From Nitrospira sp. bin75 (GTDB taxonomy: Bacteria > Nitrospirota > Nitrospiria > Nitrospirales > UBA8639): 54,294 nucleotides of DNA. The stretch is from the NCBI GenBank assembly GCA_002238765.1, contig MPMZ01000013.1:1-54294 (forward strand), given 5' to 3'. The notes under the pieces were generated by a model. The model was not told where the DNA came from. It did no database searches and saw only the letters and a list, made by a program, of their open reading frames with translations. Shown here in pieces: positions 25,064 through 34,566 of this stretch (positions are counted from its first letter, which is position 1; each line of letters starts with the position of its first letter). The translations under genes were made by a program, and so were the position numbers.

Positions 25064-26265
25064 GCAAACCTGAAACCGACGATTCAAAGATACAAAACCT
25101 GCTCCAAAGGATTAGAGAAAAATCCTCGCAAGGCGAGTATGTCTATAGAGGCGAATCAGAACAATATGACAAAATTTCCTCCACGCTTTACCGAAAGTAC
25201 AAAGACGAAATTCAAGCGAAGGAATTTGACATTCTAATTGCACAAAAGGAAATGCTGGAACAGGTAAAAGCCTATACCGATTTTACCGATGAAACCGACA
25301 TGCTCACCGAACTGCAACATTACGGAGGCAAAACCAATCTCATCGACTTCACCACCGATTATCTCATAGCGTTATTCTTTGCCTGCGATGGCTCATTCGA
25401 GCAAGCTGGTAGGATTATCCTCTTAAACAAAAAATCCAACCAGGGGAGAATCTCGTCTCCCAAGAAAAATCTAAACAACCGGGTCATCTCGCAGAAAAGC
25501 ATATTTTTTCAATCCCCAAAAGGCTACCTCGACGAAGAGGATTCCGCGATTGAAATCATCTCAATTCCTCAGGAGATGAAACAACCCGTCTTAGACTATC
25601 TGATAAAATACCATGATATTGCGAGGCATGCCATTTACAACGATATTCTCGGCTACATCCAAGATCAGGAAAAACACCAGTTCGCCTATACCGAGTTTTA
25701 TATTGGTTTAACCTTTCAAGATCAGGGCAAACACGAAGAAGCGATTAAGCATTATGACGAAGCAATCCGCATCAATCCGCAAGATGCCGACGCCTACAAC
25801 AACAGAGGAAACGCCAAATTTGCCCTTGGCTTGCACCATGACGCAATTGCCGACTGTGACCGGGCAATTCACATCAATCCGCAATTTGCCTTAGCCTACT
25901 ACAACAGAGGAATCGCCAAGAGAGAACTTGGCAGACATGAGGCAGCGATTACGGATCACAACGAAGCAATACGCATCAATCCGCAATACGCTGGAGCCTA
26001 CAACGACAGAGGAATCGCCAAGGGCATGCTTGGTAGGTATGAGGAAGCAATTGCGGATTTCAACGAAGCGATTCGCATCAATCCGCAATTTGTCGCAGCC
26101 TACTGCAACCGAGGAAACGCCCATAAAGAAATTGGGGTTTACGAAAAGGCACGTGTCGACTTGCAACGCGCTTTTGAATTAGCTACGGAACAAGGCAACC
26201 AAAAGTTGGCCCAAGATGCTCAGAGACTGTTAGATGAATTACCACCAGCCAGCGGTGAGGATTAA
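25060..26265 (+). CDS. FRG domain-TPR repeat protein
   Basis: A 401-residue protein. Residues 20-200 are an FRG domain: YVYRGESEQYDKISSTLYR, then ELQHYGGKTNLIDFTTDYLIALFFAC, a fold seen in defence and toxin contexts and related to ADP-ribosyltransferase-like proteins. Residues 210-390 hold about five tetratricopeptide repeats with near-identical cores (EAIRINPQ, AYNNRG). The TPR repeats are also visible as 102-bp DNA repeats, so copy number may vary by slippage. It starts on the stop of the relic methylase tail. It could be the sensor-effector arm of the operon; the activity is not known from sequence. Confidence 0.8.
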   Translation: MSKPETDDSKIQNLLQRIREKSSQGEYVYRGESEQYDKISSTLYRKYKDEIQAKEFDILIAQKEMLEQVKAYTDFTDETDMLTELQHYGGKTNLIDFTTDYLIALFFACDGSFEQAGRIILLNKKSNQGRISSPKKNLNNRVISQKSIFFQSPKGYLDEEDSAIEIISIPQEMKQPVLDYLIKYHDIARHAIYNDILGYIQDQEKHQFAYTEFYIGLTFQDQGKHEEAIKHYDEAIRINPQDADAYNNRGNAKFALGLHHDAIADCDRAIHINPQFALAYYNRGIAKRELGRHEAAITDHNEAIRINPQYAGAYNDRGIAKGMLGRYEEAIADFNEAIRINPQFVAAYCNRGNAHKEIGVYEKARVDLQRAFELATEQGNQKLAQDAQRLLDELPPASGED

Positions 26266-26399
26266 GGAAGCACCGGGCCGTGTTTAAGTTTTCCAGGTGG
26301 AGTATGTTCTGATACCCGCCCGTTGCGGAGCCAGTCATGCTTGGACATGGGTTCTACGGCCTGACCGAAGGAAGAAATCGCGGCAGTGGAAAGTCAAGG

Positions 26400-26428
26400 C
26401 GTAAGCTTCCCCGTCAAGGAGACAGTTC
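26400..26428. repeat. Direct repeat, left copy, flanking the DUF433/DUF5615 module
   Basis: This 29-base segment matches 27238-27266 in 27 of 29 positions (CGTAAGCTT, CCCGTCAAGG and GACAGTTC are shared). The left copy lies at the IS3 relic, the right copy begins at the stop of the DUF5615 gene. Confidence 0.7.
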
Positions 26429-26432
26429 AAAA

Positions 26433-26516
26433 GTGGAGTTTTTGGGATTCTACAACCGGCACAGACCGCATTCCTCACTTGGCAGGCAAACGCCCGATCA
26501 GGCCTATGTCAACTAG
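26433..26516 (+). pseudogene. IS3-family transposase C-terminal relic
   Basis: Twenty-seven codons read VEFLGFYNRHRPHSSLGRQT-PDQAYVN before TAG. This is the hallmark end of IS3-family OrfB transposases (YNxxRPHSSLG). The catalytic DDE core is missing. The rest of the gap 26266-26667 has no gene; residual IS sequence probably fills part of it. Confidence 0.8.
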
Positions 26517-26667
26517 CTCACGTCAATCCCGGCGGCGGCATAACCAGAGCGGAGGGCCACTTATCGGCAGCCTGCCAACTGTTCAAAATAGTCCAGCCAC
26601 CTCTTAATAGACGCCTGCTCTGCCTTGGCGTATAATGGTGTTGACGTGTTTGCAAAGGGAAACATCC

Positions 26668-26913
26668 ATGACGCTCGTAATTGACGAACAAGACCTCAGG
26701 CGATTGCCGGTCTCAATTGATCCTGAGGTGCTCAGCGGAACTCCCGTGTTTACGGGAACCCGTGTGCCGGTGGACACATTGATTTCTAATTTAGAAGCTG
26801 GCCTCACAGTAGACGCGTTTCTTGAAAATTTTCCTTCTGTTTCTCGCGAACAAGCCTTGGAAGTCCTGGGATTCTCTAAAGCGACCCTGCTGAAACTCGG
26901 GCACGCCTCTTGA
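26668..26913 (+). CDS. DUF433 antitoxin
   Basis: An 81-residue DUF433 protein (VLSGTPVFTGTRVPVDTLISNLEAG, then FPSVSREQALEVL), a helix-turn-helix-like antitoxin family related to VapB45. It should bind DNA and neutralise the partner encoded next. ATG 26668 follows GGGAAAC; the longer frame to 26635 lacks support. It overlaps the toxin gene by four bases (TTGA), the usual arrangement with the antitoxin first. The pair sits between direct repeats. Confidence 0.88.
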   Translation: MTLVIDEQDLRRLPVSIDPEVLSGTPVFTGTRVPVDTLISNLEAGLTVDAFLENFPSVSREQALEVLGFSKATLLKLGHAS

Positions 26914-27242
26914 CCATTCTTCTCGACGAATCGGTTCCCCGTCTCGTGAAAACCCACCTTTCCGAGTTTTCCATTACGACCGTCCAAGAGATGGGATGGG
27001 CTGGTATAAAAAATGGGGATTTGCTTAAAGCCGCAGAGCAACACTTCACGATTTTTATCACCGCAGATCAACAGTTGCGCTATCAACAAAACCTGACCGG
27101 CAACCCTCTCGCCATTATTGTTCTTCCAACAAATCAAGTGCCAGTAGTGCTAAACTTGCTTCCTCGTATCCGTGAAGCCATCGCCGACATTCAGCCAGCG
27201 ACGATCATTGAAGTTCCCTTGCCTTCATCTCTAGGCCCGTAA
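26910..27242 (+). CDS. DUF5615 PIN-like toxin
   Basis: A 110-residue PIN-like (Mut7-C/DUF5615) RNase toxin. ILLDESVPRLVKTHL opens the fold with the catalytic Asp, AGIKNGDLLKAAEQ and FITADQQLRYQQN supply the other acidic positions. It starts at a TTG that overlaps the antitoxin stop. It probably cleaves RNA when free of antitoxin and helps keep the island in the genome. The stop codon lies in the right copy of the flanking 29-bp direct repeat. Confidence 0.87.
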   Translation: MTILLDESVPRLVKTHLSEFSITTVQEMGWAGIKNGDLLKAAEQHFTIFITADQQLRYQQNLTGNPLAIIVLPTNQVPVVLNLLPRIREAIADIQPATIIEVPLPSSLGP

Positions 27243-27266
27243 GCTTTCCCGTCAAGGCGACAGTTC
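27238..27266. repeat. Direct repeat, right copy, flanking the DUF433/DUF5615 module
   Basis: Matches 26400-26428 in 27 of 29 bases. The repeat contains the toxin stop codon (TAA at 27240-27242). Confidence 0.7.
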
Positions 27267-27358
27267 GACAATCGAGGAGTCGGCGTTTCGGTTCATGCCC
27301 GGGGGTGGGAAGCAAGGAGGGTCTCAACCGGGAAGGAAGAGGTGCTGGTCCGTGTCCA

Positions 27359-28522
27359 TCATCCGTGCAACGGGATCACATCGGCACGTGGGGTACCCGT
27401 GACGTAGTCAGACCATTTTTGCATCACCGATCGCCGTCGCTCGAACAGATCGGAGCGTTGATAGGCCCCCTCCACGCCTTTGACCACATGGGCGAGACAG
27501 GCTTCGGCCACTTCTCGGGAGATGTTGGAGTCCGCACACCACGACCGGAAACACGCCCGGCTTACGGCATGGGGAACACCTTTGATTCCGTTTTCTCGGA
27601 ACAGTTTACTTACTGTGGAATCAGACAACGTCCCACCTCTCGCACTTGGAAATACAAGGTTGCAGTTCTGTTCCTTGTCACGCTTCGCTTCATGAAGAAT
27701 TGCCCACGCCAGATTGCTCAACGGAACCCGAAACTCTTTTGCCGTTTTCGTTCGCTCTTTGGGAATCGTCCACAACTTATCTTTCTGGTTGATTTCAGAC
27801 CACTCCGCTAGCCTCGCCTCACTCGGACGGACAGCACATACAATCGTAAATTCAAGACAAAGAATCGTCGTCGGGAAAGCCCCACTTTCTCGAACCTTTC
27901 TGATTGCCGAAGGAACCTCAGCATGGGGAACGGCCCTGAAATGCCCCTTGAGGTTATCGGCTTTCGGCAAGACCGCGCCCAAAGCATCGCATGGGTTATC
28001 AAGCCGATGCCCCTGCGCCCATTTCATGACGGCGCCGATACGTTGCCCTACTTTCAAGCCCTGATGATGTTTCGAGGTCCACAAGGGCGCAACTCTCGCA
28101 TGAACATCCTTGCTCGTGACCTGATCGACTCGCTGTTCTCCAATGGTCGGGAAGGCATAGTCGTTCAGCGTCTGCTCCCACGATTGAAGGGTCTTGCCTC
28201 CATCCTTCCACGTCGGGGCATTGAGCGAAATCACGGACGCCGCCGCCTCTTGAAACGTCGGAACCTTCGCCTCATGCTGGGGCCTCAAGATGTTTTCACC
28301 GAGTGCCACTTTCCGCCGATTCTCGATAGCCAATGTTCGGGCATCCTCAATGGTGATGACGGGATACCCACCAAGCCCAAGATCATGACGTTTTCCGTTG
28401 ACCACGATTCGTTGCACCCAGGATTTCGTGCCGCCTTTGGACACCTTCAAATACAAGGTACGTTCGTCGGCATACAGGCCCACTTTCGTCGATTTCTCAA
28501 TTCTGCGATTGGTCAAGGCCAT
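27359..28522 (-). CDS. Tyrosine integrase, P4-like (second copy)
   Basis: A 387-residue integrase convergent with the one at 11561. The DUF4102-like arm-binding start (VGLYADERTLYLKV, LGLGGYPVITIEDAR) is only moderately similar to its partner, whereas the last 90 residues are almost the same (FRSWCADSNISREVAEACLAH, then AYQRSDLFERRRSVMQ). The catalytic Arg is in CAVRPSEARLAEW, the tyrosine is Tyr354, and the HxxR box again reads HxxxR (HAVSR). ATG 28522 follows GGAGGGGG. It lies at the glmM edge of the island and probably drove integration of at least its right part. Confidence 0.9.
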   Translation of the reverse strand: MALTNRRIEKSTKVGLYADERTLYLKVSKGGTKSWVQRIVVNGKRHDLGLGGYPVITIEDARTLAIENRRKVALGENILRPQHEAKVPTFQEAAASVISLNAPTWKDGGKTLQSWEQTLNDYAFPTIGEQRVDQVTSKDVHARVAPLWTSKHHQGLKVGQRIGAVMKWAQGHRLDNPCDALGAVLPKADNLKGHFRAVPHAEVPSAIRKVRESGAFPTTILCLEFTIVCAVRPSEARLAEWSEINQKDKLWTIPKERTKTAKEFRVPLSNLAWAILHEAKRDKEQNCNLVFPSARGGTLSDSTVSKLFRENGIKGVPHAVSRACFRSWCADSNISREVAEACLAHVVKGVEGAYQRSDLFERRRSVMQKWSDYVTGTPRADVIPLHG

Positions 28523-28607
28523 GGTTCCCCCTCCCCGTAAATTCAAATCTCTCTTGGAAATCCGTCACATTTTTTCACCTTTCTGTGTGGGAAAAATGAA
28601 CGCGAAA

Positions 28608-28697
28608 GACAGGGTAGGAGATTCGAACTCAAACGTCAACATTCCAAACCACTTTATTCATGGTATTTTTGGACGCTATTGGAATATCTTGGAATGT
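28608..28697. other. Possible attachment region at the right island edge
   Basis: On the minus strand 28608-28630 reads GAGTTCGAATCTCCTACCC, which resembles the T-arm and acceptor end of a tRNA but has no upstream tRNA body and no CCA. Beside it, ACATTCCAA (28639-28647) and TTGGAATGT (28689-28697) form an inverted repeat with an extra TTGGAAT at 28679. A tRNA-3'-like fragment and repeats just upstream of an integrase gene fit an att site. No matching copy was found at the other edge. Confidence 0.3.
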
Positions 28698-28755
28698 GGG
28701 GAAAGACGATTTGGAGCGGGTGAGGAGCTTTTCTTTGACGAACTTTATCCTCGAA

Positions 28756-30105
28756 TCATCCGATTGCGGCCTTGACCACTCCGGCCAATTCATCCGCGAC
28801 TTCTCTGATTTGCGAATAATCCTGTCCCTCGACCATGACCCTGACCAAAGGCTCGGTTCCGGAATACCGAACCAGGATCCGTCCCGTCCCATTCAGCCGT
28901 TCTTCCCCGGAACGAATCGCCTCCCGCAATTCCGGAAGAGAGCCCAGGTCGGGTTTCCGATTCACTGTGACGCCCAGCAAAACTTGAGGAACGGTCTCTA
29001 TGCAGTGGGTCAGTTCCGAGACGGCAGATCCTGACCGCTTGACCAACTTGAGCATTTGCAGGCCGGAAATCAACCCATCGCCGGTTGTATTATAGTCGAG
29101 AAAAATGACGTGTCCCGATTGTTCCCCCCCAAGGTTATAGCCATCGGCCAGCATACGCTCCAGGATGGACCGATCTCCAACCGGCGTTCGGACCAGATTG
29201 ATCCCGTTCTTTTGCATGGCCGACTCCAACCCGAAATTACTCATGACGGTGCCGACGACGGTATGGCGGTTGAGCCCGCCGCGTTGCTGCAAATCCAAGG
29301 CAAACGCAGCCAAAGCCTGGTCCCCGTTCACCACGTCCCCCTCTTCCGTCACGAACACGGCCCGGTCCGCGTCTCCATCCAACGCAATACCGATGTCACC
29401 CCGGTGCGCGCGAACGGCCTCTTGCAACCGCTCCGGATAGAGGGCCCCATACCCGGCATTGATGTTCGTGCCATCCGGTTCATCTCCGATGACGGACACG
29501 TCGGCTCCCAGTTCCCGTATCACTTTTGGAAAAACCGAATACGCGGCGCCATGCGCACAATCAATGACCACCTTCATCCCCTGATAATCCATTTCGCGAG
29601 GTAAGGACCGTTTCACGAATTCGATATAGCGTCCTTCGGCATCGGGGATGCGAAACGCCTTCCCGATTTCATTCGCCGTGGGACGAAGATGTTCGATCTC
29701 GTTCGACAGGATCAATTCTTCAATACGTAATTCCAGATCATCCGGAAGTTTGAAGCCATCATGTGAAAAAAACTTGATCCCGTTATCCTGGTAGGGATTG
29801 TGAGAGGCTGAAATCATCACCCCGGCGTCGGCTCGAAGGCTGCGAGTCAGAAACGCCACGCCCGGCGAGGGCATCGGTCCGACCAGCAAGACATCGACCC
29901 CCATGGAACAAATGCCGGAGATCAACGCCGACTCCAACATATAGCCGGAAAGACGGGTATCTTTACCGATCACGATTTGATGATGCCCCGCCCGTCCCTT
30001 GAAGACGTATGCCACGGCCCTGCCCAGCTTCAGCACCATTTCACTATTCATGGGCTCCAGGTTGGCGATACCTCTCACACCGTCTGTCCCGAATAACTTC
30101 CGCAC
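28756..30105 (-). CDS. glmM: Phosphoglucosamine mutase
   Basis: GlmM, 449 residues, interconverts glucosamine-6-phosphate and glucosamine-1-phosphate for cell-wall precursor synthesis. Signatures: RKLFGTDGVRG at the start, the phosphoserine loop ISASHNPYQDNG with Ser101, the metal loop DGDADRAVF, the sugar loop GGEQSGH, and the C-terminal phosphate site RYSGTEPLVRVM. GTG 30105 is chosen because it gives the conserved start and AAGGGGG lies four bases before it; the frame is open to 30306. It is complete, so the island did not disrupt it. It follows folP, a common pairing. Confidence 0.95.
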   Translation of the reverse strand: MRKLFGTDGVRGIANLEPMNSEMVLKLGRAVAYVFKGRAGHHQIVIGKDTRLSGYMLESALISGICSMGVDVLLVGPMPSPGVAFLTRSLRADAGVMISASHNPYQDNGIKFFSHDGFKLPDDLELRIEELILSNEIEHLRPTANEIGKAFRIPDAEGRYIEFVKRSLPREMDYQGMKVVIDCAHGAAYSVFPKVIRELGADVSVIGDEPDGTNINAGYGALYPERLQEAVRAHRGDIGIALDGDADRAVFVTEEGDVVNGDQALAAFALDLQQRGGLNRHTVVGTVMSNFGLESAMQKNGINLVRTPVGDRSILERMLADGYNLGGEQSGHVIFLDYNTTGDGLISGLQMLKLVKRSGSAVSELTHCIETVPQVLLGVTVNRKPDLGSLPELREAIRSGEERLNGTGRILVRYSGTEPLVRVMVEGQDYSQIREVADELAGVVKAAIG

Positions 30106-30124
30106 GTGTCCCCCTTGCCGCCCG

Positions 30125-30976
30125 TCAAGCCCGGGCAATGGCTTCCGACATCCGCACCACTTCACGGATCGGCCCGACGTCATGCACGCGAACCATCCTG
30201 GCTCCACCCAAGACCGCAGCCGCCACCGCCGCGGCCGTCCCCATGAGGCGTTGCTCCACGGGTTGACCGGTGACCGTCCCGACAAAGGATTTATTCGACA
30301 CGCCAACCAGGACGGGACGGCCCAACTGCCGCAATGAGTCCAACCCCTTCAGTAAGGATAGATTCTGTTGCGCATTTTTTGCAAACCCGATCCCCGGGTC
30401 GATCAGCATGTGTTCACGGGCGATACCGATTTCCTCCGCGTGTCTTATACGACTTCCCAAATACTCCCGTACTTCCTCGACCACGTTATCGTATTGACAA
30501 TACTCTTGCATCGTGTGAGGCGTACCTCGCTTATGCATCAGCACCAGTCCGGCCTTGGTCCGTGCAACCACGTGGCCCATTCGGGGATCGTTCTCCAACG
30601 CACTGATGTCGTTGATGAGAACCGCACCCCAGTCAATCGCCCGCTCGGCAACCCCGGCTTTGTGGGTATCGACTGACAACGGAACCGTCGCCCGTGGCCC
30701 GATCACCTCGAGGACCGGCTTCAACCGGCGAATTTCCTCGGGTTCGTCAATCGCCGTCGAACCGGGGCGCGTCGACTCGGCACCGATGTCAATCAGATCC
30801 GCCCCTTCACTCACCATCTCTTCAAAACGAGCCAACGCGCGGTAAGGGTCGAGAAAGCGCCCGCCGTCGGCAAAAGAATCCGGGGTCACGTTTAAAATCC
30901 CCATGACCAGGACGTGACGGGAACAGGGAATCCTGACGTGGCAGGCTTGCAGGTATGCGGAGTTGGCCTCATCCAT
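30125..30976 (-). CDS. folP: Dihydropteroate synthase
   Basis: FolP, about 283 residues, condenses p-aminobenzoate with dihydropterin pyrophosphate in folate synthesis. Signatures: MGILNVTPDSFADGGRF, GADLIDIGAESTRPGS, PLSVDTHKAGVAE, LINDISAL, and the IDPGIGFAKNAQQNL loop. ATG 30976 gives the typical length; a GTG at 31027 in the same frame is possible and neither has a good ribosome-binding site. The gene stops 19 bases before the glmM start, so the two form one unit. Confidence 0.93.
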   Translation of the reverse strand: MDEANSAYLQACHVRIPCSRHVLVMGILNVTPDSFADGGRFLDPYRALARFEEMVSEGADLIDIGAESTRPGSTAIDEPEEIRRLKPVLEVIGPRATVPLSVDTHKAGVAERAIDWGAVLINDISALENDPRMGHVVARTKAGLVLMHKRGTPHTMQEYCQYDNVVEEVREYLGSRIRHAEEIGIAREHMLIDPGIGFAKNAQQNLSLLKGLDSLRQLGRPVLVGVSNKSFVGTVTGQPVEQRLMGTAAAVAAAVLGGARMVRVHDVGPIREVVRMSEAIARA

Positions 30977-31128
30977 GGAGAGCCCAAAGTCGAGCCCCCG
31001 GTCACAACCAGGGGAGGATTTACTCACGATGAACGATAGAGACGTGTACGACCGATGAAGAAGACCCCCAAATCTTCAAAGATCGGATCGGCGGGGATGG
31101 GGTGAATCAAGGCCGTAGCATGATTCCG

Positions 31129-32946
31129 CTAGACTTGAGCCGGCTCTCGAACAAGGGTTCCTTGAGTCATGATTTGATCGATTTCCAAGGAATCCAAGAC
31201 TTCTTTTTCCAGAAGGGCTTCGGCCAAAGCCCGCAGGGTATGAATATGTTCCGTGAGCATTCGCTTCGTCCGCTCATAGGCTTCCACGATCAACCGTTTC
31301 ACCTCATGATCGATTTCCAGGGCAACTTGATCACTAAAATCACGACGCGTGCTGATTTCCCGACCCAGGAAAATTTCCTCATCCTTTTTACCGAAGGTCA
31401 ACGGCCCCAATTTGTCACTCATGCCCCACTCACACACCATTTTCCTGGCGAGTTCGGTGGCCCGTTCAATGTCGTTTCCCGCACCGGTGGTGACGTTTTT
31501 CAAAATGAGTTCTTCGGCCACGCGACCACCCAATAAAATCGAGAGGGTGTTATACAAAAAATCCTCGGAATAACTGTGCCGGTCATCGATGGGAAGCTGC
31601 ATGGTCATGCCCATGGCGCGCCCCCTCGGGATAATCGTCACTTTGTGGACGGGATCTGCGCCAGGCAATAATTTCGCCATGAGGGCGTGTCCCGCCTCGT
31701 GATAAGCCGTAGTGCGCTTTTCATCCTCACTCAGGACCAGGCTCTTGCGTTCCGCCCCCATCATGACTTTATCCTTGGCATTTTCAAAATCGACGAGTTC
31801 CACCAACTTCTTGTCCAGCCGGGCAGCCCACAGGGCCGCCTCGTTGACGAGATTTTCCAAATCGGCGCCAGAAAAACCCGGCGTTCCCCTGGCAATCTGT
31901 TCCAGGTTCACGTCGGAAGCCACAGGCACCTTCTTGGTGTGGACTTTGAGAATCTCGACGCGCCCACGGACGTCGGGACGATTGACCACGACTTGTCGAT
32001 CGAACCGGCCGGGCCGTAACAAGGCAGGGTCGAGGACATCGGGACGGTTCGTGGCGGCGACAAGAATCACGCCTTCCGTCGTGTCGAACCCATCCATTTC
32101 CACGAGTAGCTGATTCAAGGTCTGTTCGCGTTCGTCGTGGCCCCCGCCCAACCCCGCGCCGCGCAACCGCCCGACGGCATCGATTTCGTCAATGAAAATG
32201 ATACAGGGGGCATGCTTTTTCCCCTGCTCGAACAGGTCACGCACGCGAGACGCTCCGACGCCCACAAACATTTCCACGAAATCAGAGCCGCTGATGCTGA
32301 AAAACGGGACGCCCGCTTCTCCGGCAATGGCCTTTGCCAACAGGGTCTTTCCCGTTCCCGGAGGGCCAACGATCAACACCCCTTTGGGGATTCGACCACC
32401 GAGTTTTTGAAACTTTTGGGGATCTTTTAAAAATTCAATGATTTCAACGACTTCTTCCTTGGCTTCTTCCACGCCGGCCACGTCGGCAAAGGTCACTTTT
32501 TTCTTTTCCTCGGTCAGGAGACGCGCACGACTTTTTCCGAACGAAAGGGCCCGATTGCCGCCGACCTGCATTTGTCGCATCAGGAAAAACCACAATCCAA
32601 GGAACAGAATGAACGGCCCCCACGTCACAAGAAACGTAATGTACCAGGGACTTTCATCCGGCGGCTTGGCTTCGATCTGTACCGACTGCTCTCTCAGGGC
32701 TTTGACCAAGTCCGGATATTCAACGGTATAGGTCCGAATCCGGTTCCCATCTTTCAAAATCGCACTAATATGACTGTCCTTCATGGTGACCTTGGAAATC
32801 TCTCCACGCTCCAGGTGGGCCATGAAGTCACTGAAGATCACTTCTTCTTCCGGTGGCTGAGACGGCACGGTGAACAGGTTGAACAACAGGATCATAAACA
32901 GTCCAACCACCACCCAAAAAAGCAGATTTTTGACGCGAGAATTCAT
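31129..32946 (-). CDS. ftsH: ATP-dependent zinc metalloprotease FtsH
   Basis: FtsH, 605 residues, a membrane AAA+ protease that removes damaged and regulatory proteins. Transmembrane helices at about 6-25 and 101-123 flank a periplasmic domain; Walker A GPPGTGKT is at 194-201, Walker B IIFIDEID at 249-256, the AAA second region of homology at 299-316, and the zinc site HEAGH at 416-420. ATG 32946 is preceded by GGAAGGAA; a start at 32988 adds unconserved residues. It lies between tilS and folP, a conserved tilS-ftsH order in many bacteria. Confidence 0.96.
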   Translation of the reverse strand: MNSRVKNLLFWVVVGLFMILLFNLFTVPSQPPEEEVIFSDFMAHLERGEISKVTMKDSHISAILKDGNRIRTYTVEYPDLVKALREQSVQIEAKPPDESPWYITFLVTWGPFILFLGLWFFLMRQMQVGGNRALSFGKSRARLLTEEKKKVTFADVAGVEEAKEEVVEIIEFLKDPQKFQKLGGRIPKGVLIVGPPGTGKTLLAKAIAGEAGVPFFSISGSDFVEMFVGVGASRVRDLFEQGKKHAPCIIFIDEIDAVGRLRGAGLGGGHDEREQTLNQLLVEMDGFDTTEGVILVAATNRPDVLDPALLRPGRFDRQVVVNRPDVRGRVEILKVHTKKVPVASDVNLEQIARGTPGFSGADLENLVNEAALWAARLDKKLVELVDFENAKDKVMMGAERKSLVLSEDEKRTTAYHEAGHALMAKLLPGADPVHKVTIIPRGRAMGMTMQLPIDDRHSYSEDFLYNTLSILLGGRVAEELILKNVTTGAGNDIERATELARKMVCEWGMSDKLGPLTFGKKDEEIFLGREISTRRDFSDQVALEIDHEVKRLIVEAYERTKRMLTEHIHTLRALAEALLEKEVLDSLEIDQIMTQGTLVREPAQV

Positions 32947-33103
32947 GAAAATGCATTCCTTCCCGTTATCGAACCTCCCCGAGCCCAACGAAAAGGCTCA
33001 GGTAACTTCAGTAATAGTACCATGGGGATCGTGCATCTGCAACCGGATCCCCTTTGTGTAAGCCACGCCAGACAGCGCGTTGCGACCGTGAACCCGGTGT
33101 TCC

Positions 33104-34531
33104 TCATGTCTTTTTCCCGGCCGAACGAATCCGGACGACGGCAACGTGCCGCGTCTCCTCGGTCACTCGAAACCGATGATCGGAACGATACCCCCCAACC
33201 CAAAGAATCCCTTCCGGAGCCACTACGAGAGGCACGGTCCTTCGCTCGGCCTGGTGAATCTTCGCGTCCGAGAAAAAATCCTGGATTTTCTTTCGCCGGC
33301 CTCCCATCCCATACGGAAAAAAATAATCGCCGGGCTTCCAGGATCGAACGATCAACTCGTGACTGAATCGATCCGCATCCAGATAGGCCACGGAATCATT
33401 CCGTCCGGAGGGGATCGTCTTCGTCTCCTTGATCGTCCCGTGAATGGTCTGGCCCGTGACCGGCCAATGGATCGACCCCGGGAAAGGCCAGACACAGGAC
33501 CATTCCCGTTGCACGCGGCTGTTCCGGCCCGCGGGAACTTTCGTGAACGTCACCCGGTCATATTCCCTGACGATTTCCAAACCGGCAAAACGGCCGGACG
33601 AACCCGACGTTCCGTCAACGACGTGTTGCAACACCGTCTCCACGGTCTCGAACCTGAGCGGACTCGGCCTGTGCCACAGGGCCCCCACCGTCAAAAGGAC
33701 CATTCTCCGTTGAATGGGGAGGGGAAAAGTCAACAACTGTGCACGACTCCATACGACGCGATTCTTCGTGCGGCCGACCTCCACCGACTCCAGCGAGGCC
33801 TTCGCCACGTCATCCAAATACTGATGTTCCTCACGCAGAATGGCCGCCTGCCGGGACAGGACGTTCACCACTCCGGGATTGAACGTCTTCAACAGGGGGA
33901 TGACTTCGCGGCGAAGGCGATTCCTGGCATACTTCGGGTTTTCATTACTCGAATCGACGCGAAACCCGCAGTGTCGTTCATCTAGGTACTGCAAAATTTC
34001 AGATCGGCTCACCTGCAGAAACGGGCGGATGACGCACGGTTCCCGCCGAGCAGGCATACCGGAGAGGCCGGCAAGCCCGGAACCCCGCATCATGGACAGC
34101 AGCACGGTTTCCGCCTGGTCGTCCTGCGTATGCCCGACCGCGACTTTGGCGCCCCCCCACTCCCGGGCGACTGCCTGTAACCGTGCATATCGCTTCTCAC
34201 GCGCAACGGCCTGGACCGACTCCCCCTTCCGTTCCCGGAGCAACGGTTTCAGCCTGATCCGCTTTAAGAAGAAAGGAAGACCCAACTGCCGGGCCAGTTG
34301 CTCGACAAACGTCGCGTCAGCCAGGGATTCTTCTCCCCGCAACCCATGCTCAACGTGAGCAACGGCCAGCGCCAGATCCAAGCGATCCCGCCAAGCCCAC
34401 AGAACCTGCAAGAGGGCAACGGAATCCGGCCCTCCGGACACGGCAACCACGACCCGGTCTCCCGGAGACAAGAGACCGAGTTGCCTGACGTGTTTCAATA
34501 ACTTGTGTTCAAAAACTGACAGGGCGGTCAT
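33104..34531 (-). CDS. tilS: tRNA(Ile)-lysidine synthase
   Basis: TilS, about 475 residues, attaches lysine to C34 of the minor isoleucine tRNA so that it reads AUA. The PP-loop SGGPDS is at 32-37, followed by AHVEHGLRGEES and VGHTQDDQAETVLLSMMRGSGLAGLSGM; the C-terminal TilS substrate domain includes WKPGDYFFPYGMGGRRKKIQDFF. The start is ATG 34531, though a GTG at 34540 is in frame and neither has a strong ribosome-binding site. It precedes ftsH by about 150 bases. Confidence 0.94.
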   Translation of the reverse strand: MTALSVFEHKLLKHVRQLGLLSPGDRVVVAVSGGPDSVALLQVLWAWRDRLDLALAVAHVEHGLRGEESLADATFVEQLARQLGLPFFLKRIRLKPLLRERKGESVQAVAREKRYARLQAVAREWGGAKVAVGHTQDDQAETVLLSMMRGSGLAGLSGMPARREPCVIRPFLQVSRSEILQYLDERHCGFRVDSSNENPKYARNRLRREVIPLLKTFNPGVVNVLSRQAAILREEHQYLDDVAKASLESVEVGRTKNRVVWSRAQLLTFPLPIQRRMVLLTVGALWHRPSPLRFETVETVLQHVVDGTSGSSGRFAGLEIVREYDRVTFTKVPAGRNSRVQREWSCVWPFPGSIHWPVTGQTIHGTIKETKTIPSGRNDSVAYLDADRFSHELIVRSWKPGDYFFPYGMGGRRKKIQDFFSDAKIHQAERRTVPLVVAPEGILWVGGYRSDHRFRVTEETRHVAVVRIRSAGKKT

Positions 34532-34566
34532 GGTCGCCACCGACCGAAATGGAGGTACGGTTTGAT

